Assembly: GCA_045569115.1 (NCBI GenBank)
Contig: JBJKZS010000121.1
Coordinates: 1 to 16,673, forward strand
Direction: 5' to 3'
From: S15-B10 sp045569115
GTDB taxonomy: Bacteria; Fidelibacterota; Marinisomatia; Marinisomatales; S15-B10
Length of the DNA stretch: 16,673 nt
Positions 8,179-13,538 of the stretch are shown here, one piece after another. Within the stretch, counting starts at the first letter, position 1; each line of letters opens with the position of its first letter. The translations under genes and the position numbers were made by a program. The notes under the pieces were generated by a model. That model made no database searches and was not told the DNA's origin. It saw only the letters and a program-made list of their open reading frames with translations.

Positions 8179-8865
8179 TTAGTGGTGTAATTGATTACTG
8201 CGAGATGAAGCTTCTACAATAACATCTTGGAAAATATTTGCTAATGCTTTCTTGTTAAGCCACTCAATAAGAAAGCCTGGAAGATTTCCGCCAGAATCCA
8301 TATAGACTCTGTAGGATAATCGACATGATTTATCACCATTATTTATGGCCTCCCATATCCCATATCCCGATACAAGATAAACCGGTTTATTAAATTCATC
8401 ATCTCTTTCCTTAAGGAAAGTTTCATAGGTATTATTGTAAGATATTAACGTCCAGGCAACACGGCTGTTATTTATAGTATCCATCCGGAAGATATAGTGC
8501 CGGTCACTTAAAAAAGGAATAGGAACGGGCAAATGCTGATAGACATCAGTAAATCTGGGTGTGGATTTAAGAACCGTTGTTGAAACTTGTTGTGAACTCA
8601 AAAAAATTTCATCATACTTGTCAACGTCGTATACAATTTCCAATAAAGTGTTCGCCTCAAAAGGAACTGTATTAGCAATCATAACAGCTTCAAGAGGTTG
8701 GCCATCTAAAGATTTAACAGAAATCTCACTTCCATTCTCGTATTTATCTATTAATTCCCAGCCTTCACTATTAAATAATTGTTGGATTGTGGATTGGCCA
8801 AATGTTATTGAACAGTTGAAAATAAAAAGTAATGAAAGAATTTTTCTAAGCATGTTAACGATCAT
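8179..8865 (-). CDS. START domain-containing protein with signal peptide
   Basis: 228 residues. A hydrophobic leader around residues 6-22 (KILSLLFIFNCSITFG) indicates export, with the mature protein in the periplasm. The rest is a START/SRPBCC lipid-binding fold: the ISVKSLDG and ANTVPFEANTLLEIVYDVDKYDE region near 47-85, PIPFLSDRHYIFRM near 115-128, and a final amphipathic helix ending NIFQDVIVEAS. Bacterial members of this kind occur with CFA and LitR clusters; lipid or sterol-like ligand binding is inferred. The ATG at 8865 overlaps the DUF2878 stop (TAATG); a second ATG four codons later (8853) would give a more standard signal peptide start (MLRK) and cannot be excluded. Confidence 0.87.
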   Translation of the reverse strand: MIVNMLRKILSLLFIFNCSITFGQSTIQQLFNSEGWELIDKYENGSEISVKSLDGQPLEAVMIANTVPFEANTLLEIVYDVDKYDEIFLSSQQVSTTVLKSTPRFTDVYQHLPVPIPFLSDRHYIFRMDTINNSRVAWTLISYNNTYETFLKERDDEFNKPVYLVSGYGIWEAINNGDKSCRLSYRVYMDSGGNLPGFLIEWLNKKALANIFQDVIVEASSRSNQLHH

Positions 8866-9404
8866 TATGTGTTGCTAGACAATCCTAATTTATTTGATAA
8901 CCAGTACATCAGTGGAATTGCTGTTCCCCATACTATAGCCAATATGACTGCACTCACCATTAAACTATAATTGAACGTAAGTGCCTCAAGTTTTACACCT
9001 AACATATAGGACAAAGGCCCAAATACTACTCCTAGCATAACAGCTATGAAATTCCGCCCATGTACCCAGCCAAGAGAGTGATTAATAGTGGAAGCAAATC
9101 CTGTCCACATTGCGGTAATCCAAAGTGGTGCAAGAATTTTTATCGTTTCATACCCACCCATGTAAGTTATAAAACCAGTTGCCAATTTAATTGAATCCAC
9201 AATCGTACCTATAAAAGCTATTAGGCAAAGAAATAAAACTTCATTTTTTCCTTTTCCCATAACTAGCATATGAGTTAAAAGAAATATCAACATAACTATG
9301 GGACCTAAATATTGTACTCCCCAAAGGGCACCAAGAACGCACAGCCACCAAACACCTTGAAAACCAGCCGCATTAAATATTTTTTTTATTAAATTTTTAA
9401 GCAT
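8865..9404 (-). CDS. DUF2878 integral membrane protein
   Basis: 179 residues, with hydrophobic segments near 17-30, 32-50, 56-74, 86-103, 118-138 and 148-168. The spaced motifs CVLGALWG near 22-29, LAPLWITAMWTGFASTINHS near 90-109 and FGPLSYMLGVKLEAL near 128-142 match what I know of DUF2878, a family of unknown function found with DUF1365/CFA and light-regulator clusters. A transport or membrane-scaffold role is possible but not shown. The start overlaps the epimerase-like gene by 8 nt, the largest overlap here, so it is strongly coupled. Confidence 0.82.
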   Translation of the reverse strand: MLKNLIKKIFNAAGFQGVWWLCVLGALWGVQYLGPIVMLIFLLTHMLVMGKGKNEVLFLCLIAFIGTIVDSIKLATGFITYMGGYETIKILAPLWITAMWTGFASTINHSLGWVHGRNFIAVMLGVVFGPLSYMLGVKLEALTFNYSLMVSAVILAIVWGTAIPLMYWLSNKLGLSSNT

Positions 9405-10335
9405 TTGTCTGTTTCAAATAGTTTAAAGCTTCAACTTCAAATCTTTTTGGCTCAATTTGTAATAGCTTAAAAACATTCTCAGAATTACACGTGTTGTCTT
9501 CCATCAGCATTGTGAGCTGAGCCCTTGTAACAGGGAACCATGAAAACCGATCTAAAAGGAATGCTAATGATTTAATTGCTATAATTGGCGCTGGAATGGA
9601 CCACTTATTTTTCCCCGCAGCTTTTGACACAATTTTAATCATTGATTTCCAAGACACATTTTCTGGGCCACCTAATTCAAAAATCTGGCCAAACATTTCT
9701 TTATTATTAATTGATCTCACAAAAATTTCTGCAACATCTAAAACGCTTATAGGATTATATTCAAATGTTCCCGCATTTTTTGGAACTAACCCATGATGGA
9801 ATAATGGTGCTGGAATTGGTAATCGTAGCATATCATTAAGAATTTGAGTGCAAAACTCAGGCCTATTGTTTCCTCTTGGATCACCAAAAAGAGATGTAGG
9901 CCGGAATATTGTATAATCCAAATCACTCGCTTTTAGATATTCATCTGCTAGAAATTTTGTTGATTGGTAACCAGTCCCATCAGGTTTAACACCATTGGCG
10001 CTCATCAATAAAAATCTTTTTCCCCCAAGCGCTTTAGCTACATCAATACAAGCTTTTGCACCTTTAAAATTCAATTCCTCCCATGTGATACCTTTTCGAG
10101 GGAATTCTCTTATTACCGCTATAAGGTATATTACTGCATCGGTACCTGAGACAACCGAACGAATTGCTTCTTTATCATTGATCTGACCACCAATAATTTC
10201 GCATTTATCAGGCTGCTGAACTTTGTGTTCACTTCCAATTCTAACCATTACGCGGGGGGTGTGTCCTTGTGCAATTAATTCATCCACAATATAACTGCCT
10301 ACATAGCCTGTTCCGCCGAAAACTGCTACTTTCAT
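9397..10335 (-). CDS. NDUFA9-like atypical SDR, NAD(P)H-binding protein
   Basis: 312 residues. The N-terminal nucleotide-binding loop GGTGYVGSY is at 7-15 and VMVRIGSE near 29-36 fits the NADP-ribose contact; AVIYLIAVIREFP near 67-79, FLLMSANGVKPDG near 108-120, YQSTKFLADEYL near 122-133 (a YxxxK-like arrangement) and FRPTSLFGDPRG near 144-155 are typical of the NDUFA9/NmrA-like atypical SDR group. Members range from redox enzymes to non-catalytic NADPH-binding subunits. Its place directly behind the regulator and SRPBCC genes, with two more SDRs downstream, suggests redox chemistry on the shared lipid product, unproven. The ATG overlaps the SRPBCC stop (ATGA) and has a GGAG ribosome site 7 nt upstream. 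Confidence 0.88.
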   Translation of the reverse strand: MKVAVFGGTGYVGSYIVDELIAQGHTPRVMVRIGSEHKVQQPDKCEIIGGQINDKEAIRSVVSGTDAVIYLIAVIREFPRKGITWEELNFKGAKACIDVAKALGGKRFLLMSANGVKPDGTGYQSTKFLADEYLKASDLDYTIFRPTSLFGDPRGNNRPEFCTQILNDMLRLPIPAPLFHHGLVPKNAGTFEYNPISVLDVAEIFVRSINNKEMFGQIFELGGPENVSWKSMIKIVSKAAGKNKWSIPAPIIAIKSLAFLLDRFSWFPVTRAQLTMLMEDNTCNSENVFKLLQIEPKRFEVEALNYLKQTNA

Positions 10336-10811
10336 ATCTTGACTCCGTATTTTTTTCCTTCAGAAAATATTTGTCCAAGTTTTCTCTCTCTGTAATCGAA
10401 TATACTTGTCAGCTGGTGTCTAACTGACACCCAATGTGTTAATCTGCCTAGCCAACCAAATGGCATAGCATAGGTCACCGTATCAGTCATTAAAGTTCCA
10501 TCTTTGTGTTTTTCAAAATGATGTTTATGGTGCCAAAAAGAGTACGGCCCAAGTAATTGCTCATCAGTAAAACCATTAGGAATATTATAGGATGATATGA
10601 TTGACCTCCACCTTATGAGAAACCCGAAAATATTAATTGTATAATCAATAATATTTCCTTTTCCCATAAGAATTGGTAAAGGAGTAATTATAGTAAAATT
10701 CATTTTTTCAGGGGTTATGACTTCCAAATTTTCCGGCTTAGAAAAAAACTCAAATACTTTTTCTATTGAATGATTGAAATACTGCTCTTTTTTTAACTCA
10801 TAGACTTTCAT
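10332..10811 (-). CDS. SRPBCC family (START-like) cytoplasmic protein
   Basis: About 159 residues. The SRPBCC/polyketide-cyclase-like pattern is seen in FNHSIEKVFEFFSKPENLEVITP (near 12-34), LLGPYSFWHHKHHFE in the middle, and DTVTYAMPFGWLGRLTHWVSVRHQL, all common to the bacterial ligand-binding SRPBCC proteins encoded beside LitR-type regulators. No signal peptide. It probably binds a hydrophobic ligand in the cytoplasm; no catalytic role can be read. Three in-frame starts exist at 10817, 10814 and 10811: the GGAG ribosome site is only 2 nt from the first ATG but 8 nt from the one at 10811, so I chose the latter; translation from 10817 would add only two residues. The gene overlaps the regulator's 3' end. 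Confidence 0.85.
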   Translation of the reverse strand: MKVYELKKEQYFNHSIEKVFEFFSKPENLEVITPEKMNFTIITPLPILMGKGNIIDYTINIFGFLIRWRSIISSYNIPNGFTDEQLLGPYSFWHHKHHFEKHKDGTLMTDTVTYAMPFGWLGRLTHWVSVRHQLTSIFDYRERKLGQIFSEGKKYGVKI

Positions 10812-10813
10812 TA

Positions 10814-11677
10814 TCATTTCTCCGCCAATTCATTAAAACTCGATAAAAAAGTATATGGGATATCTTCCGGCAACCGGACGCGCCCAAAGCCTCTGCCACC
10901 AAGAAAAACTAATGTGTTATGTGAATTTGCTAATGCAAAAAGCTTAACAAGGTCACCTTCGGCTGAGGTAGGATCTTTTACAACAGTGCTTGAGATATAT
11001 AATCGATCTGGTTTAGCCTCATTAAAGAGAGTTTCAATTCTTTCCAATGGCGTATTTGGGCCCAAATTAATTACATCAAACCCTCTATCTAACAATATCT
11101 GCTCGGTTATAAACAAGGAAATTTCATGCAATTCATCCTTCAAGCCGATGCAAAGTGCCAACCCAAGGCTCTTTTTAGGCTTGCTAAGTAAAGAATACAT
11201 TGCATGAATACACCCCTGGATAACTTTAGTTGCAACATGTTCTTCGTAAATTGCAACATCACCCTTAGTCCATTTTTCTCCAATAGAGCTTAAAACAGGA
11301 ACCAAAATATCATCATAAATCTCATCTAATCTGAGACCGGCTAAATAAAGTCCGTTCATAATATGTTGACATATTTCTCTATCTCCATCAATACTCTTGG
11401 AAAACAGAATTTTTCTTAATTCGGGCAGGTGTCTTTTCAAAATAAGTTGGTTTAATTGTCTTTGTTCTGAGGATTCATATGGAAGAACATTGAGCTTTGA
11501 TCTATATTTTGAATTTTCCTTAAGAAAACTTGCTAAATGTCTCATCAAAAACTTCCTGTGTCCGCCAGCAGTGGTCACACAATCAAGCTTACCCCTATCA
11601 GCCCAACGTTTAATCGTAGAAACATTGACACCTATAATATTCGATGCTTCTTCGGAAGATATATACCGCTCAACCAT
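10814..11677 (-). CDS. litR: MerR-family regulator with B12-binding domain (LitR/CarH type)
   Basis: 287 residues in the order expected for CarH/LitR photoreceptors. A MerR/excisionase-type DNA-binding domain (about 4-53, ending TTAGGHRKFLMRHLASFL) is followed by a helical cap and a C-terminal cobalamin-binding Rossmann domain (about 170-283). The cap has the W-x9-EH signature (Trp136, Glu146, His147) that sits over the upper face of adenosylcobalamin in CarH, and the lower-ligand loop reads DELHEIS with His184, a slight variant of the usual ExHxxG. Known members bind DNA as AdoCbl-bound tetramers in the dark and fall apart when light breaks the Co-C bond, releasing the promoter. It is first in the operon, behind an inverted repeat, so autorepression of the whole operon and light induction are likely. 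A ribosome site AAAGGA lies 9 nt before the ATG. The activity is inferred from motifs. Confidence 0.9.
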   Translation of the reverse strand: MVERYISSEEASNIIGVNVSTIKRWADRGKLDCVTTAGGHRKFLMRHLASFLKENSKYRSKLNVLPYESSEQRQLNQLILKRHLPELRKILFSKSIDGDREICQHIMNGLYLAGLRLDEIYDDILVPVLSSIGEKWTKGDVAIYEEHVATKVIQGCIHAMYSLLSKPKKSLGLALCIGLKDELHEISLFITEQILLDRGFDVINLGPNTPLERIETLFNEAKPDRLYISSTVVKDPTSAEGDLVKLFALANSHNTLVFLGGRGFGRVRLPEDIPYTFLSSFNELAEK

Positions 11678-11701
11678 TATTTTTTATCCTTTCGATGGAA
11701 G

Positions 11702-11730
11702 AACTTAATAAATAAAAACGTGCAAGTCAA
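11702..11730 (-). promoter_or_regulatory. Candidate promoter of the litR-led operon
   Basis: On the minus strand a TTGACT element (11730-11725) matches 5 of 6 bases of the sigma-70 -35 box. The -10 is less clear: TAAGTT after a 17-nt spacer (11707-11702) or TATTAA after 14 nt (11710-11705). The site lies about 25-50 nt before the litR ATG and is interleaved with the inverted repeat at 11717-11745, as expected for a repressed promoter. Confidence 0.45.
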
Positions 11731-11745
11731 TATATTTTGCACGTT
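11717..11745. promoter_or_regulatory. Perfect 9-bp inverted repeat, candidate LitR operator
   Basis: AACGTGCAA (11717-11725) and TTGCACGTT (11737-11745) are exact reverse complements with an 11-nt spacer. A third partial copy of the half-site, AACGTT, follows at 11749-11754, so on the minus strand ATAACGT occurs twice before the main repeat. The repeat covers the proposed -35 element of the litR promoter. Related regulators in Pseudomonas bind two short palindromic half-sites about 12 nt apart, a similar layout with a different base sequence. Its role as operator is inferred from position and symmetry. Confidence 0.6.
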
Positions 11746-11803
11746 ATGAACGTTATTTGCTCTTAATAAAGATCTTAACTATAAAGCCAGAGAAATATAA
11801 GTA

Positions 11804-12082
11804 TTAAAATAACGCTTCAGCTGTTTTAGCCATCATAATATCCTGGTCCGTAACTCCGCCAGCATCATGGCTAGTAAAAGTAACAATCACACGACACCAC
11901 CCAATCTCTAAATCTGGATGGTGATTATGCTCCTCTGCCTTTTCAGCAAGTCGGTTCACAAAGGTAATCCCGGCCATATAATCGTCAAATTTAAATTCCT
12001 TAATTACAGACTCATTTTCAAACCTCCATTCAGGAAGTTCCAATAGATGATTTTTTATACTGTCAATTGATTTTAATTCCAT
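11804..12082 (-). CDS. phhB: Pterin-4a-carbinolamine dehydratase (PCD/DCoH)
   Basis: 92 residues, a typical length. The family signature EKAEEHNHHPDLEIGWCRV (about 46-64), with the paired catalytic histidines in HNHHP, and the SHDAGGVTDQD end are unmistakable. The enzyme dehydrates 4a-hydroxytetrahydropterin, recycling the cofactor of aromatic amino acid hydroxylases, and may also serve other pterin-dependent systems. It has its own promoter and ends 126 nt before litR on the same strand without an obvious terminator between, so read-through into the light operon is possible. Pterin genes are often found near photolyase and LitR clusters, and that may explain its position. The ribosome site is weak (GAGA). 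Confidence 0.93.
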   Translation of the reverse strand: MELKSIDSIKNHLLELPEWRFENESVIKEFKFDDYMAGITFVNRLAEKAEEHNHHPDLEIGWCRVIVTFTSHDAGGVTDQDIMMAKTAEALF

Positions 12083-12132
12083 AACATTTTCTCAAATTTT
12101 GTTAGAAACAATTACGGGAGATATACCATATT

Positions 12133-12160
12133 ATTATAGAACCTTATTTATTCCATTCAA
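12133..12160 (-). promoter_or_regulatory. Promoter of the pterin dehydratase gene
   Basis: On the minus strand, TTGAAT (12160-12155) and a perfect TATAAT (12138-12133) are separated by 16 nt. The start codon follows about 50 nt downstream. No operator symmetry is visible, so it is probably a housekeeping promoter. Confidence 0.6.
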
Positions 12161-12203
12161 GAATCATATTAATTGGTATAAAAGTGCCAAACAAAATTAA
12201 CCC

Positions 12204-12219
12204 GATTTTATTTAAAATC
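12204..12219. repeat. Short AT-rich inverted repeat between divergent promoters
   Basis: GATTTT and AAAATC form a perfect 6-bp stem around the loop ATTT, midway between the divergent phhB and riboswitch promoters. It may be a regulator site or chance in AT-rich DNA. Confidence 0.25.
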
Positions 12220-12259
12220 AATCAAGGAAAAAGGCAGATTTTTTAGAAGTAAAAAACCC

Positions 12260-12292
12260 TTGACACAGAATCAATACCTTGCTTAATATAAT
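12260..12292 (+). promoter_or_regulatory. Promoter of the SAM-riboswitch transcript
   Basis: A perfect TTGACA is at 12260-12265. The best-spaced -10 is TAATAT (12284-12289, 18-nt spacer, 4 of 6 matches); a perfect TATAAT at 12287-12292 overlaps it but would need a 21-nt spacer. The transcript would start near 12298-12300, about 36 nt before the aptamer. Confidence 0.65.
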
Positions 12293-12335
12293 ATATTGGA
12301 CTAGTGTCCGTTTCTTGACAGTTCGGCGTCTGAGA

Positions 12336-12441
12336 TTATCCAGAAAGGTGGAGGGAACAGGCCCTTTGATACCTTAGCAACCTCTCGCAACTAGCGATAA
12401 GGTGCTAAATCCTGCCCCCGGTTAGACGCGGGGAGAGATAA
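12336..12441 (+). ncRNA. SAM-I (S-box) riboswitch aptamer
   Basis: All hallmark elements can be read in order. P1 is formed by TTATC (12336-12340) and GATAA (12437-12441). The conserved AGGTGGAGGGA strand and kink-turn region start at 12346, with AAGGT (12345-12349) pairing ACCTT (12371-12375). The P2 loop CAGG (12358-12361) is complementary to CCTG (12411-12414), the conserved pseudoknot. TAGCAACC follows, then P3 (TCGC/GCGA at 12385-12388 and 12394-12397), GGTGCTAAATCC, and P4 (CCCCG 12416-12420 with CGGGG 12429-12433). It senses S-adenosylmethionine and normally switches expression off when SAM is plentiful. No stem plus U-run follows, so control may be at translation; the 150-nt stretch to the panB ATG holds the expression platform, which I could not resolve. 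Confidence 0.93.
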
Positions 12442-12501
12442 GATTCGGAATAGCCGGGTCTCACCTCAACTTTCAATTCAACACTAAGGATATTTCATTT
12501 G

Positions 12502-12528
12502 ATGGTTATGGATCATCATTTTCAATGA
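12502..12528 (+). other. Possible 8-codon upstream ORF in the riboswitch leader
   Basis: ATG GTT ATG GAT CAT CAT TTT CAA TGA encodes MVMDHHFQ. AAGGA at 12486-12490 is 11 nt upstream, a slightly long but acceptable spacing. It lies between the aptamer and panB. It may be a leader peptide or chance. Confidence 0.2.
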
Positions 12529-12551
12529 CTCTGAACTCTAAAGAAATCAAT

Positions 12552-12569
12552 ACCATAAAAAGATATGGT
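12552..12569 (+). promoter_or_regulatory. Small hairpin just before the panB-like ribosome site
   Basis: ACCATA (12552-12557) and TATGGT (12564-12569) form a perfect 6-bp stem with a 6-nt loop, ending 11 nt before the AAGGAG. It could be part of the riboswitch expression platform, but it does not itself cover the ribosome site. Confidence 0.3.
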
Positions 12570-12580
12570 GACAAAAGATA

Positions 12581-12586
12581 AAGGAG
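12581..12586 (+). promoter_or_regulatory. Strong ribosome binding site of the panB-like gene
   Basis: AAGGAG with 6 nt to the ATG at 12593. It is the strongest on the plus strand of this window and fixes the start. Being the likely target of the riboswitch, it should be sequestered when SAM is bound if control is translational. Confidence 0.75.
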
Positions 12587-12592
12587 AATGTC

Positions 12593-13525
12593 ATGTCGGC
12601 ATTAGCAAAAAAGACTAACATATTGACGCTTAGAGGGCAGAAACGAAAAAAAATCAAAACTGTTCTTGTAACTGCATATGATATTTGGCAGGCAAAATTA
12701 GCTGATCAAGCCGGAGTAGATGCTATTCTTGTTGGAGATTCTCTTGGCATGACAACATTAGGTCATGAAACTACAATACCTGTCACAATGGATGATATGA
12801 TTCGACACACTGAGGCGGTGCGAAGAGGCACAAAAAATGCTTTTCTCATTGGCGATATGCCATATCTTTCATATCAAATTTCAAACCAAGAAGCAATTAG
12901 AAATGCTGGTAGATTCGTTCAAAGCGGTGTTGACTGTGTTAAAGTTGAGGGGGCTATGGTTAATCGTATCAAAGCTTTATGTGATGCTGGGTTTGTTGTA
13001 ATGAGCCATTTAGGTCTTACTCCTCAGACAAAAGCAAAACTAGGTGGCTACCGGGTTCAGGGGAAAACAGCGAAAGACTACGAAGTAATTCTTAATCAAG
13101 CATTAAGACTTCAAGATGCTGGTTGTTCCTTTCTGCTCCTTGAGGCAATGCCAAGAGTACCCTCCACAATGATTGCTGATGAATTAAGCATACCTGTATA
13201 TGGTATTGGAGCTGGTGATGGTGTCGATGGACAACTAGTGATTTTTCATGATTTAGTAGGTCTGTTTTTTGAATTTAAATCAAAATTTGTCAAAAGATAC
13301 TGTGATGCTGGAAGACTAATCCAAGAGTCATTAAAAGATTATGCTGATGAAGTAAGAAATGGCGCCTTTCCAACAAATGAAAACTTCTATGAATTAAAAG
13401 AAGAGGAGTTAGAAAAAATGCTTTCTGATGCAAAGTGGAAATATGAATCTGATAATGAAAAAAATTCCCTCAAAAATGATGAATCGGATTCAAAAAAAAC
13501 CCTTAAGACCATAAAAACTAACTAA
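12593..13525 (+). CDS. panB: PanB-like 3-methyl-2-oxobutanoate hydroxymethyltransferase
   Basis: 310 residues against about 264 for E. coli PanB. The core follows PanB closely: LVGDSLGM (46-53, metal ligand Asp49), LIGDMPYLSY (Asp88), VKVEGA (Lys117, Glu119), SHLGLTPQ (His139), GGYRVQG (151-157), LLLEAMP with the catalytic Glu184, and GIGAG at 204-208. PanB transfers a hydroxymethyl group from 5,10-methylene-THF to 2-oxoisovalerate, giving ketopantoate for pantothenate and CoA. All key residues are present, so this chemistry is likely, but the substrate might be another 2-oxo acid. After about residue 265 comes an extra charged, Lys/Asp/Glu/Ser-rich tail that PanB does not need. The gene is under a SAM-I riboswitch and is followed 13 nt later by an ATP-grasp ligase, not panC, so it may be a specialised paralogue and not the housekeeping enzyme. 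Confidence 0.88.
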   Translation: MSALAKKTNILTLRGQKRKKIKTVLVTAYDIWQAKLADQAGVDAILVGDSLGMTTLGHETTIPVTMDDMIRHTEAVRRGTKNAFLIGDMPYLSYQISNQEAIRNAGRFVQSGVDCVKVEGAMVNRIKALCDAGFVVMSHLGLTPQTKAKLGGYRVQGKTAKDYEVILNQALRLQDAGCSFLLLEAMPRVPSTMIADELSIPVYGIGAGDGVDGQLVIFHDLVGLFFEFKSKFVKRYCDAGRLIQESLKDYADEVRNGAFPTNENFYELKEEELEKMLSDAKWKYESDNEKNSLKNDESDSKKTLKTIKTN

Positions 13526-13538
13526 AACATTATATAAA

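Noticed and set aside
1..11677. Photolyase or cryptochrome gene expected with a LitR-type operon
   Set aside because: None of the genes in the window has photolyase motifs; it may lie beyond the left edge or elsewhere.
11397..11749. Overlapping plus-strand ORFs opposite the start of litR
   Set aside because: They are antisense to the conserved MerR DNA-binding domain and run through its promoter; no ribosome site or family resemblance.
12442..12592. Intrinsic terminator after the SAM aptamer
   Set aside because: No GC-rich stem followed by a U-run is present; only a weak AT-rich hairpin near the ribosome site.
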